From: Acinetobacter lwoffii
GTDB lineage: Bacteria > Pseudomonadota > Gammaproteobacteria > Pseudomonadales > Moraxellaceae
Assembly: GCF_015602705.1 (NCBI RefSeq)
Contig: NZ_CP059081.1
Location: forward strand, 1,745,702-1,809,701
Direction of reading: 5' to 3'
Length of the DNA: 64,000 nucleotides
In this document: positions 47,494 through 55,863 of the stretch, piece after piece
Position numbering within the stretch: the first letter of the stretch is position 1
Layout: each line of letters begins with the position of its first letter
Position numbers and translations under genes: made by a program
Notes under the pieces: generated by a model
Told to the model about the DNA's origin: nothing
The model's database searches: none
Seen by the model: the letters and a program-made list of their open reading frames with translations, nothing else

Positions 47494-47524
47494 TATACAC
47501 ATGTATATATATTTGTATATACAA
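47494..47524. promoter_or_regulatory. probable operator for the TetR regulator in divergent promoter region
   Basis: A perfect 12-bp palindrome, TTGTATATACAA (47513-47524), and an adjacent near-palindrome TACACATGTA (47496-47505) lie between the reductase gene and the TetR gene. Position and symmetry fit a FabR/DesT-type operator; no binding data are implied. Confidence 0.5.
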
Positions 47525-47586
47525 CCGTATTGTTTCTAATCATTTCACAAGCTTGACTGGCTCGGTTATAATAAAATGATTCATGC

Positions 47587-48294
47587 ATGAACCTATCGAT
47601 GAACGAGCCTTCAATGAAAATAAGCAGTGACGCATCTTTATTACAATCGAAAAGCATTGATGAGCCGATTATCGTACGGAGTGTCGGTCGCAAGGCCACC
47701 ATTACCAAGGAAGAACTGTTTCAGGCTGCGTTGAATCTGATTGGGCCACAAAAAAGTATTTCCTCTTTAAGTCTACGTGAAGTCGCGCGTGAAGCCGGTA
47801 TTGCACCGAACAGCTTCTATCGTCATTTTAAAGATATTGATGAACTGGCCATTGAGCTGATTGATCGTGCCGGAATTGTATTGCGTCAGATTTTGCATGA
47901 AGCACGTCTGCAAGCTTCTCGCCAGAACAGCATCATCCGCAGTTCTGTAGAAGTTTTTATTGCCCAGCTGGATGCCGATGAAGGTAATCTGAGCCTATTA
48001 TTACGTGAAGGTTATACCGGTTCCAAATCTTATAAACAGGCGGTAGAACGTCAGTTGAATTATTTTCAGCAGGAACTTCAGGATGATTTGATTCGTCTGG
48101 AACGCTTAAACAATAAGAAGTTATTTCATCCCGATATTGCAGCCAAAGCGATTACCCAACTGGTCTTCAACATGGGTGCTAATGTGATTGATATGCCTGC
48201 CGAAGACCGCAAAGAAATTGCCGAACAGACCATGATCATGATCCGGATGATCCTTGAAGGTGCACGTCATCTGGAAGATTCTCAGCTGCGCTAA
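47587..48294 (+). CDS. TetR-family regulator, FabR/DesT-like
   Basis: A 235-residue repressor. After a variable N-tail, V-G-R-K-A-T-I-T-K-E-E-L-F begins the DNA-binding domain, and the helix-turn-helix S-L-R-E-V-A-R-E-A-G-I-A-P-N-S-F-Y-R-H-F is nearly that of FabR and DesT, which sense acyl-CoA or acyl-ACP unsaturation. It is divergent from the reductase-desaturase operon across 110 bases with palindromes, so it probably represses that operon and itself. Alternative starts at 47599 and 47614 are possible, since three ATGs lie in frame. Confidence 0.9.
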   Translation: MNLSMNEPSMKISSDASLLQSKSIDEPIIVRSVGRKATITKEELFQAALNLIGPQKSISSLSLREVAREAGIAPNSFYRHFKDIDELAIELIDRAGIVLRQILHEARLQASRQNSIIRSSVEVFIAQLDADEGNLSLLLREGYTGSKSYKQAVERQLNYFQQELQDDLIRLERLNNKKLFHPDIAAKAITQLVFNMGANVIDMPAEDRKEIAEQTMIMIRMILEGARHLEDSQLR

Positions 48295-48320
48295 TTTTCC
48301 GATTTGCATGAACTAGTATA

Positions 48321-48347
48321 AAAAGAGACGTAATCAAAGTCTCTTTT
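48321..48347. terminator. bidirectional terminator
   Basis: A 9-bp stem AAAAGAGAC/GTCTCTTTT (48321-48329 with 48339-48347) between convergent genes. Confidence 0.88.
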
Positions 48348-48355
48348 TATGATGA

Positions 48356-49156
48356 TTACAAAAGTGCGAGTTGAGCTTTGACTGCCTTTGCAGTGGCTTC
48401 CGGATACTCAAGCGGGAACATATGCCCGCCCTCGACCACAGAATAATTAATCCGATAAATCTTGTGCATCCCTTGTGGCAAACCCTGCTGATAAAACTGG
48501 CTTTGCTCTGCAGTCATCAGATGCATCGGCACTTCAGGCGGTCGGCGTGGTGTTCTCCACCACCAGGCTGGCACAGTCCGGAAGATTTCCGCTTCTATCT
48601 GTTTTGGAATAGTTAACGTCACCCCACCACGTTCAGGTTCTGGCTGAATGCTGCTCTCGATATAATCAGCAAAACACTGCTCATCGAAATTTTTAAATAA
48701 GCGGTTAAACCGGAGTGCTTCAATTGCGACCTGTTTCGATGGCCAATAATCTTTGCGTTTTAGCGTAATTCCTGCGGGTGTATAACGATCGACACTTTTT
48801 AGATTCAGCTTTTTGATCAGTTCAAACATGGCACTGTTTTTTCCAATCACAAATGGTGGATCCATAATGATCAGCTTGGAAAACAGTTCGGGACGTCGAT
48901 ACGCCGCCATCAGGGTCACCAGACCGCCGAAGGAATGCCCTAAACCAATCACCTGTTGATGAGGAAATTGCTGCTCGATATCTGCAATAACTTCATCGAC
49001 CAGATAGCGCCAGTCTCGCGTAATTGGATATTGCGGATTCATGCCGATAAATGGAATCGCTTTGACCTCATAGTCTTGCTGAAAACAGTCCAGAAACTTC
49101 TGATAAGTTGCCGAAGGGATACCATTGGCATGGGTAAAATGTAGGGCTTGCTTCAT
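48356..49156 (-). CDS. alpha/beta hydrolase
   Basis: A 266-residue hydrolase. F-T-H-A-N-G-I-P is the oxyanion strand, G-L-G-H-S-F-G-G-L the nucleophile elbow (Ser near residue 94), I-M-D-P-P follows the elbow, and V-E-G-G-H-M-F-P-L-E-Y-P contains the catalytic His near 250. The type is common among esterase and lipase-like enzymes of Acinetobacter. There is no signal peptide, so it is cytoplasmic. The substrate is unknown. Confidence 0.9.
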   Translation of the reverse strand: MKQALHFTHANGIPSATYQKFLDCFQQDYEVKAIPFIGMNPQYPITRDWRYLVDEVIADIEQQFPHQQVIGLGHSFGGLVTLMAAYRRPELFSKLIIMDPPFVIGKNSAMFELIKKLNLKSVDRYTPAGITLKRKDYWPSKQVAIEALRFNRLFKNFDEQCFADYIESSIQPEPERGGVTLTIPKQIEAEIFRTVPAWWWRTPRRPPEVPMHLMTAEQSQFYQQGLPQGMHKIYRINYSVVEGGHMFPLEYPEATAKAVKAQLALL

Positions 49157-49292
49157 TATTTTTTAAACGCAGTGCGTATTCATCCTGAAATCATCAAATG
49201 AGCTTACTGATCTATTCTTTCATTCGGCAGTGCAAAAATGCTCAAAGCATGACCTCAAAGTCATTTCTCTGTACTTCTTCAGAATTTAAGGT

Positions 49293-49559
49293 TTATTTCT
49301 GCGATAAAGTTAAATGTTGCATCGGTAGAAAAGTCGCGCCGCAACTGGCCTTATCCCCCGCGATGACCACTGCCCGTCCTTTGACAGTAATAGACAAATT
49401 GCTGGAAATTGCGGTAACCATGGTCTGGCATTTGGGACAATAATGCTTCATGCCATTTAAATGTACGGCAATACCATTGATCAAAAAAGAGGGTTCACAT
49501 TTAGTCACCATGCCGCCATGACTGGTCTTTGTGCCAAGGGTAATCAATGCTTTTGACAT
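49293..49559 (-). CDS. PAAR-domain protein
   Basis: An 88-residue PAAR-like protein, the kind that sharpens the tip of a type VI secretion spike. The glycine/hydrophobic repeats of the fold are visible (G-T-K-T-S-H-G-G, I-N-G-I-A-V-H-L-N-G, V-K-G-R-A-V-V-I-A-G-D-K-A-S-C-G-A). C-P-K-C is a likely metal-site pair with the His residues. It stands alone: no T6SS structural gene, VgrG or effector/immunity pair is within the window. It lies downstream of IS copy 2 and rapA on the same strand. Confidence 0.85.
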   Translation of the reverse strand: MSKALITLGTKTSHGGMVTKCEPSFLINGIAVHLNGMKHYCPKCQTMVTAISSNLSITVKGRAVVIAGDKASCGATFLPMQHLTLSQK

Positions 49560-49678
49560 GCTTTGTCATTCTTATTATTCAGTAAGCTGATTTTAAACAG
49601 GAGAAAAATGACAGACCAGCATTCTCCGACAAAAAATAATAAACCCGGATTTTTCCCATAAAAAAAGCAGCCCGAAAG

Positions 49679-50948
49679 CCATTGCTGTCCCACAATTTTT
49701 CACAAGAGGAAGCTCATTTGAGCTTCCTCTTGTTTTATGGGTATTTTATCGGGTGAAAATAAAGCTTTTAAAGTTCTTCTTTCAAACAAATTCACTTGAA
49801 TTATTCTGAGTAAACGTTGAACTGTCCAACCTGTTTTCCCTAAATGTTGAGCGAAACTCACCAATAAATAGGCGATCATCGCAATCCAGATTTGTGTCTG
49901 AATTGCGTTCCTGCTGCGGCCTAGAAACGCTTTTAATTTGAGATTCTGCTTAATCGCCTTAAAGAACAGCTCAACTTTCCAACGATCTTTATAAATCGCC
50001 GCAATGGTGGAGGCGGCTAAATGAAAGTTATTGCTGAGAAAGCTAAAGTGCTTGCCACTTTGCTGATCTCTATATTCAATTCTTCTTAACACTGGGGCTT
50101 TTCTTTTTAGGGCATGTGCGCTATTCAGCTGAATGGTTTCATCTTTTAGAATACCTTTGGATTCAAGCACTGGATGTTGCCGGATCACCTGATACACAGA
50201 TTTAGGCCTAAAACGTGTGACAAATCCAATGTTTTGAGCAGTCAGATTTGCATACCATTGGTAATCGACATAGCCTTTATCAAAAACTACAATGCTGCCA
50301 GCAGGAAACTGGAATTTGCGGCCTTGTACCATGTCATTTTCTTTGCCATTTTCAACTGCAACAAACTCAGGAATATCATTGCTGTGATTCAATCCTATGC
50401 TGAGTTTCATGCTGGCTTTTGAGTCATGAACTTTGGCCCATTCACATAAGGAAAGCGACAGGTCAATATGACTGGCATCCAAGGAATACAAGGGATTCTT
50501 AAAGCGAAATTTATGAGCTACTTTCGAGTGTTCATAGTATTTAAGCAACTTGTAAAATAGCTGTTGATACAAGGCAGCAGGCTGCTGCTCATTGATTCGT
50601 GCCAGCGTGCTTCGGGGAATAGACTTTGCTCCGAGATGACTTAGCTTTTCCTGTTGGCACTCCAAATTGGATTGAATATCTCTCAGACTTTGCCTACAAG
50701 AGAATTGAGACATCAATATGGCAATAAACTGATCCCACCGGGAAGCCGCTCTAAATTTCTGTCCAACATGGTGTACTTTAGCAAGTTGTTCAAAATCCTG
50801 TCGCACAACAGGTTTAATTAGCTCATGAAATACGGTATTCTGATGTGACAAAACCTGAATCCTGGTCGTTAAAGTGTTTGTTTGCACTCATATTTTAACT
50901 GTTAGGACTCAGGTTTTTTTATTTAAAGCAAACTATGGGACAGCAGTG
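49679..50948 (-). mobile_element. IS4-family insertion sequence, copy 2 (1270 bp)
   Basis: Same length, orientation and ends as copy 1. The 9-bp target duplication is GCCCGAAAG (49670-49678 and 50949-50957). Over the element I see four base differences from copy 1 (27673/49702, 28189/50218, 28397/50426, 28496/50525). Removing it restores the hairpin GCAGC-CCGAAA-GCTGC with A and T runs, the terminator of rapA on the minus strand, so this copy is also inserted in a terminator loop. Confidence 0.95.
49700..50887 (-). CDS. IS4-family transposase, copy 2 (intact length)
   Basis: A 395-residue DDE transposase with the same motifs as copy 1: L-D-A-S-H-I-D, V-F-D-K-G-Y-V-D and Y-K-D-R-W-K-V-E-L-F-F-K. 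It ends in ...M-S-F-L-L with a TGA inside the IS, which is probably the ancestral form. The single visible residue difference is T in G-F-V-T-R-F (P in copy 1). It reads away from rapA towards the PAAR gene, on the same strand as both. Confidence 0.95.
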   Translation of the reverse strand: MQTNTLTTRIQVLSHQNTVFHELIKPVVRQDFEQLAKVHHVGQKFRAASRWDQFIAILMSQFSCRQSLRDIQSNLECQQEKLSHLGAKSIPRSTLARINEQQPAALYQQLFYKLLKYYEHSKVAHKFRFKNPLYSLDASHIDLSLSLCEWAKVHDSKASMKLSIGLNHSNDIPEFVAVENGKENDMVQGRKFQFPAGSIVVFDKGYVDYQWYANLTAQNIGFVTRFRPKSVYQVIRQHPVLESKGILKDETIQLNSAHALKRKAPVLRRIEYRDQQSGKHFSFLSNNFHLAASTIAAIYKDRWKVELFFKAIKQNLKLKAFLGRSRNAIQTQIWIAMIAYLLVSFAQHLGKTGWTVQRLLRIIQVNLFERRTLKALFSPDKIPIKQEEAQMSFLL

Positions 50949-50981
50949 GCCCGAAAGCTGCATTTTTTAATTGTGTAAAAC

Positions 50982-53810
50982 TTAAGGCTTGACCACGACC
51001 ATTACCTGAATCGCTTCCGGTGTTACAGATAGACCATCCAGCAGGCTTAAACCTTCTTTTTGCAACTTCTGTAAACGTGCAATTTCATCTTCACGGATAC
51101 TTGGGTTGAACTGTTTCAGATAGGTCAGGCGATCAATTTCATATTGCCATTTATTGCCATACACTTCTTTGGCTTGCTGCTTGAAGCCCGGCAAAGCACT
51201 ACGTGCCAGTTCAAGGGCCTGCTGATAACGTGCTTCAATTACATCACGACGTGCTTTCACCACCTGACGACAGCTATTGCCATCCAAATGATGTAGATAA
51301 GGCTTCAGGATTTCTGGTGCAATCTTCTGGGAGAGATCCTGACCTTTTTCACTGAGCAAGACACGGATTAACTGTTGCGGCAGGCTAGATGGCAAGTTCA
51401 ATGCTTTCGGTGCAACCACATCTACCTTGAACCAGACTTCTAGCAATACCGAACCTTGTGGCAACGCCGCAGATTTTAGTACCGCAACGTTGGTGCTACC
51501 AAAGCCTTGGGTATTGATCATTTCCATCACACTTTCAGTGAATGGATGTTCAAGTGTCAGGTATTGGGCATCTTCACGGATTTGCGCCTGATCACGATAG
51601 AAAGTCGCTGTAATCCCCTCTTCATCTAGCGTCAAACCTTGAACCTGCATTTGATCGGTTGGCTTGATAATCACTGTCCCGTTACTTTGCTCATCAAAGT
51701 CGATATTCGTGGACGCCATAAAGCGCTTCATGAAAATCGGCAAAGTGGTATTGTCATCATAGTCTTCAAGCGCGTTGACAATTTCCTGTGCTACCACCGG
51801 ACGGCAAGAGTTGTACTCAAGCAAACGGTCACGACCTTCCTGCAATTCAGCTTCCAGCGCTTCACGTTGCACGCTGACTTCTTCCAGCAGGTCTTCAAAT
51901 TCTTGACCTTTGTCTGCCAATAGACAGTCTTTCAAGCGAACAATAAAGTTTTCTTGCAAGGTCTGTGCGGTTGGAGAAATATTGCTGAAAATATTCAAAG
52001 CTTCATTATACCAGCGGAACATACGTTCTTGTGCAGTTCCTAGCAGATAAGGCACATGAATCTGAATGCGGTTTTCCTGACCGATACGATCCAGACGACC
52101 AATACGTTGTTCCAGCACATCCGGGTTCGCAGGAAGATCGAATAAAATCAGATCAGAGGCAAACTGGAAGTTACGCCCTTCCGAACCAATTTCCGAGCAG
52201 AGCAAAATCTGCGCGCCATACGAATCTTCAGCAAAATACGCCGCAGCTTGGTCACGCTCAAGTAAGCTCATGCCTTCATGGAACATCGCAGTACGGATAC
52301 CGGCATGTAGACGCAGTACATTTTCCAGTGCTTCAACCACTGGCCCACTACGTGCGATCAGCAAGACTTTCTTATGTTTGAGATCGGTACGTAAACGCTC
52401 CATCAGCCACATCACGCGCGGATCAGTTTCCATCCATGCACCATCGAGCTGCGCCTCTTCAGGCCACATCTGTTCACGTAATTTTCCATCTTTCGACCAG
52501 TTTTCTGGTGCTGGCAATGGTGCCGGCTGACAGTCACGACCCGGGAAACCTTGAATGGCTTCACGTGTGTTACGGAACAGGATACGACCCGTACCATGAC
52601 GGTCCAAAAGTTCGTGAATGGCACGGAAACGCTGTTCAGGATGATCTTCAATCGCATGACCCAACAAGGCCTCAATCGCGGTCAAGTGGTCTGCTTCAAG
52701 AGGCAGGTCTGACATTAACACTTCTGCAATTTTAGCGGTATGCTGATATTGTGCTTCTTCATCGAGGAAACGATCCAGCGAGTTAAAACGCTGCGGATCG
52801 AGCAAACGCAGGCGTGCAAAATGACTTTCTACACCGAGCTGTTCCGGTGTTGCGGTCAATAACAATACGCCCGGCGTATGTTCAGCCAGTTCTTCAACCA
52901 GATCATAACGGTCATTACCGCCATCTTCTTCGCTCCACATCAAATGGTGCGCTTCATCAACCACCAGCAAGTCGAAACCTGCTTCAAGTGCCTGTTCACG
53001 AAGATCTTCATGGTCGACCATCAAATCGACAGAGGCAATAATTTTTTGTTCGGTCAGGAATGGGTTCTGTTCAGGGTCATGTTCTTTGATCGACGCAGTA
53101 CGGGTCAAGTCAAATAGCGAGAACTCAAGATTGAAACGACGGCGCATCTCGATCATCCACTGATATTGCAGTGAATCTGGTACTAAAATCAGAATACGTT
53201 CAGAACGGCCAGTTTTCAGCTGTTGATGGATGATCAGACCCGCTTCGATGGTTTTGCCCAGACCAACTTCATCGGCCAGTAATACACGCGGTGCAAAACG
53301 CTGACCGACTTCATGTGCAATATACAATTGATGCGGAATCAGGCCGACACGTGAACCTACCAAACCACGCAGTGGACTGCTTTGCATATTGGCCTGCATC
53401 AGCAGCGCTTCAATACGCAGGTCATACCATTCTTTATAATCAACCTGACTGGCCAATAAACGGTCTAGAGGCTTAGACAGCTGGATGGTCGCACCAATAC
53501 GGGTTTCATTCAGCGATTTACGTTCTTCAGTTCCATCTTCTAAGGTACGAACGACATGATAACGCACCACGCCATTGCGGTCTTCAACGGATTCTACAAT
53601 CCACTTGGTCCCTTCCTGATCCTGTAATTCATCTTTCACATTAAATACGATACGAGATAAGGGTGCATTGCTGCGTGCATAGACGCGGGTTTCATCGCTT
53701 TTCGGGAATAAAATGCTGACCGACCGCTCATCAACATCAATAAGAACGCCTAAACCGAGTTCTGTTTCAGTATCTGATAACCAACGTTGACCAATAGCAA
53801 ATTGCTGCAA
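50982..53810 (-). CDS. rapA: RNA polymerase-associated protein RapA
   Basis: This is a Swi2/Snf2-type ATPase that binds core RNA polymerase and helps recycle it after termination. About 942 residues from the chosen start. Motif I is L-A-D-E-V-G-L-G-K-T-I-E-A-G-L, motif II is V-V-D-E-A-H-H-L-M-W (DEAH), motif III is L-L-T-A-T-P, and later motifs include R-I-G-R-L-D-R-I-G-Q. The frame opens at GTG 53861, but TTG 53810 has an AAGGTGGA site and gives Q-Q-F-A-I-G-Q-R-W, matching the E. coli start M-P-F-T-L-G-Q-R-W; a GTG at 53819 is a further option. The terminator is split by IS copy 2. Confidence 0.95.
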   Translation of the reverse strand: MQQFAIGQRWLSDTETELGLGVLIDVDERSVSILFPKSDETRVYARSNAPLSRIVFNVKDELQDQEGTKWIVESVEDRNGVVRYHVVRTLEDGTEERKSLNETRIGATIQLSKPLDRLLASQVDYKEWYDLRIEALLMQANMQSSPLRGLVGSRVGLIPHQLYIAHEVGQRFAPRVLLADEVGLGKTIEAGLIIHQQLKTGRSERILILVPDSLQYQWMIEMRRRFNLEFSLFDLTRTASIKEHDPEQNPFLTEQKIIASVDLMVDHEDLREQALEAGFDLLVVDEAHHLMWSEEDGGNDRYDLVEELAEHTPGVLLLTATPEQLGVESHFARLRLLDPQRFNSLDRFLDEEAQYQHTAKIAEVLMSDLPLEADHLTAIEALLGHAIEDHPEQRFRAIHELLDRHGTGRILFRNTREAIQGFPGRDCQPAPLPAPENWSKDGKLREQMWPEEAQLDGAWMETDPRVMWLMERLRTDLKHKKVLLIARSGPVVEALENVLRLHAGIRTAMFHEGMSLLERDQAAAYFAEDSYGAQILLCSEIGSEGRNFQFASDLILFDLPANPDVLEQRIGRLDRIGQENRIQIHVPYLLGTAQERMFRWYNEALNIFSNISPTAQTLQENFIVRLKDCLLADKGQEFEDLLEEVSVQREALEAELQEGRDRLLEYNSCRPVVAQEIVNALEDYDDNTTLPIFMKRFMASTNIDFDEQSNGTVIIKPTDQMQVQGLTLDEEGITATFYRDQAQIREDAQYLTLEHPFTESVMEMINTQGFGSTNVAVLKSAALPQGSVLLEVWFKVDVVAPKALNLPSSLPQQLIRVLLSEKGQDLSQKIAPEILKPYLHHLDGNSCRQVVKARRDVIEARYQQALELARSALPGFKQQAKEVYGNKWQYEIDRLTYLKQFNPSIREDEIARLQKLQKEGLSLLDGLSVTPEAIQVMVVVKP

Positions 53811-53962
53811 TTTTTCCACCTTTATCTTAAGTACAAGATTATGAATATTAGGCTCAATCACGAAACGTCATTGGAGCAAAATTCCACACCTTCAAGCAAT
53901 GTATTTTGACATAAAGCCCACTAAAAAGTGAGCATAATTCACGCCGATTAAAGAAGTATTTC

Positions 53963-54607
53963 CTAGAACGGCGCCGGACAATAAAATTCGACCAACTGCT
54001 CTGTTTGAGGATGATAAAAACTCAAATGTTCCGCGTGTAAACATAGACGTGAGCTGAGCTGTTGCTGTTCGGGTGTCGCATATAAGGTATCGCCAATAAT
54101 CGGATGTCCGAGATATTGCATATGCACCCGTAGCTGATGAGAACGGCCGGTAATTGGGATCAGTTTCACCCGGGTCACAGGCTGTCCCTGAATATTAAAA
54201 TGCTCAATCGCCTGCCAATGCGTGATGGCTGGCTTATTATGTGCGGGATCTGCGATATGTAAGGGCGGACGGCTTGGATCATATACCACCGGCACTTCAA
54301 TAGTGCCTTCACCTTCTAGTTTACCGGCAACCACAGCCTGATAGGTTTTATCGGTCTGGCGTTCCTGAAACTGGCGGGAAATGGTTTTTTGTCCCCATTT
54401 AGTCAGACCAAAGGCCAAAATGCCGGATGTATCGCGATCCAGTCGATGAATCAGTAAAGTTTTGGGTTCTAGTTTGACCAGACGGTTGATCAGGCAATCT
54501 TGTAAGTCTTCTGTTTTACCGGGAACTGTGAGTAAACCTGCAGGTTTTTGGATGACCATGAAATCGTCATCACGATGTATCAGATGTTCGGTTAGAAAAT
54601 TACTCAA
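53963..54607 (-). CDS. rluA: pseudouridine synthase RluA
   Basis: A 214-residue pseudouridine synthase, the dual 23S rRNA/tRNA enzyme type by size and lack of an S4 domain. The catalytic aspartate is in H-R-L-D-R-D-T-S-G near residue 60. K-P-A-G-L-L-T-V-P precedes it, and the C-terminal I-P-I-T-G-R-S-H-Q-L-R-V-H-M and H-P-I-I-G-D motifs are standard. It lies just downstream of an AT-rich gap and is not coupled to rapA (about 100-150 bases between). Confidence 0.9.
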   Translation of the reverse strand: MSNFLTEHLIHRDDDFMVIQKPAGLLTVPGKTEDLQDCLINRLVKLEPKTLLIHRLDRDTSGILAFGLTKWGQKTISRQFQERQTDKTYQAVVAGKLEGEGTIEVPVVYDPSRPPLHIADPAHNKPAITHWQAIEHFNIQGQPVTRVKLIPITGRSHQLRVHMQYLGHPIIGDTLYATPEQQQLSSRLCLHAEHLSFYHPQTEQLVEFYCPAPF

Positions 54608-54740
54608 AGTTCAATCCCAGGCTGATCGCGAAAAACAAGGCGGCAATGATAGAAAGCTTAGCCAATAATTACAATGCGCATTTATGTAAATGACGATGAA
54701 ATTTCCGATTTAGCGCATAAAATTGCTCAATCGCAGCGCA

Positions 54741-55448
54741 TCAACCTGAGGATTTTAAAATGAAGCTTGCCAATTCGTGCAAAGACGGATGTTTTAGCAC
54801 ATCTTCATAACGGATATTGGCACCATGTGCACGCCATATACCGACTAGACTCACCACCGCTACCGAATCCAGACCATAATTTTTTAAGTCGACATAGGGA
54901 TCAATTTCCAAAGCATCCATATCCAGCTGTTCTGCGACAGCCAACATAATGCCTTTGGCCGACAATACATATTCGGAAGATGCGCTTAAATCCCATAAGC
55001 GGGTCAGGCTATAGGTATTTAAGTGATGTATCCCCTGTGCTGAAATATTTTCGATCCATTGAATATGCTGATCTTGATTTGCCAATAAAATCGCATCATC
55101 GACCACACCAATTTGATCCGTCACACTCATCAGATGCGGCAGAATCTGTTTCAGCATCGGTGTAACCTGCCCGGCAAAAATCAGCTGCGGATGCGTTGAG
55201 GCATATTCTCCCAATTGCTGCATGCCTTGCATCAAATCATCACCGTACAAATCAACAATCGGAATATCCAGCGCTTTGGCTTTATTGGTTAGTTGAATCA
55301 AATTCACCATGAGTCCACTCTCTTGTATGCCCTGTTGCATACGCAAGTTTTGTAATCCGACTAAAACCAAAACAGATTCATTTGATGCAAGCTGCCATTT
55401 GGCTTGGGATGGAGCAAGTTGGATTTTTTTGGGCATAGAGTACAGCAT
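54741..55448 (-). CDS. isochorismatase-like/aryl carrier protein fusion, catalytically degenerate
   Basis: A 235-residue two-domain protein resembling EntB/VibB. Residues about 1-155 follow the isochorismatase fold, but where EntB has D-M-Q (Asp nucleophile neighbourhood) this has G-L-Q (residues 31-33), and the conserved T-G-V-x-A-x-x-G-C region is reduced, so isochorismate hydrolysis is unlikely. Residues about 165-235 form a good aryl carrier domain with phosphopantetheine Ser195 in N-Y-G-L-D-S-V, and V-G-I-W-R-A-H-G. No NRPS, entA/C/E or siderophore transport gene is near. It may be a carrier protein scaffold or a decayed siderophore gene. Confidence 0.8.
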   Translation of the reverse strand: MLYSMPKKIQLAPSQAKWQLASNESVLVLVGLQNLRMQQGIQESGLMVNLIQLTNKAKALDIPIVDLYGDDLMQGMQQLGEYASTHPQLIFAGQVTPMLKQILPHLMSVTDQIGVVDDAILLANQDQHIQWIENISAQGIHHLNTYSLTRLWDLSASSEYVLSAKGIMLAVAEQLDMDALEIDPYVDLKNYGLDSVAVVSLVGIWRAHGANIRYEDVLKHPSLHELASFILKSSG

Positions 55449-55686
55449 GGGAGGCTCTTATAAATACAAAATAGCATGATGATTCATGCTATTTTAGTTT
55501 AGCATTATTTGAAAAACACTTTGATTTCACAGATGATTATTGCTCTAATTTCGCATAATCGCCATTATATTAAATATGCCTAGAGTTGATTAACGCGACT
55601 ATCCTAAAAATAGGGTGATTTAGCCAAATAAGGACTAAATGCTAAAACTAACATAAGCAAAAGAGGAGTATCTGAGGCACTAAAAA

Positions 55687-55863
55687 TCACTCTGCCCAAT
55701 GAGTCCACTCAAAAATTTTCTTCGGGTCATCAATTTCATAAATTCGCCACTTCTTATCTAAAAAACCTAATGGAAAAACCTCATTCGATATATCGTTTTG
55801 AATAAAGTGGTTAAGAATATAAATGCTTGAATTAAGAATATCTAATACGTTATTTGATAACAT
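55687..55863 (-). pseudogene. frameshifted C-terminal piece of the HEPN-like gene
   Basis: A 58-codon frame starting at an ATG (55863) that overlaps the stop of the upstream gene. The product (M-L-S-N-N-V-L-D-I-L-N-S-S-I-Y, ending F-E-W-T-H-W-A-E) is compositionally the same AT-rich type as the preceding ORF. Adding one A to the seven-A run at 55863-55870 would fuse the two into one protein of roughly 280 residues. It is therefore read as the displaced C-terminus, although an independent overlapping small gene cannot be excluded. Confidence 0.5.

Noticed and set aside
54741..55448. Part of an acinetobactin-like siderophore cluster.
   Set aside because: No NRPS, 2,3-DHBA synthesis, transporter or receptor gene is adjacent.
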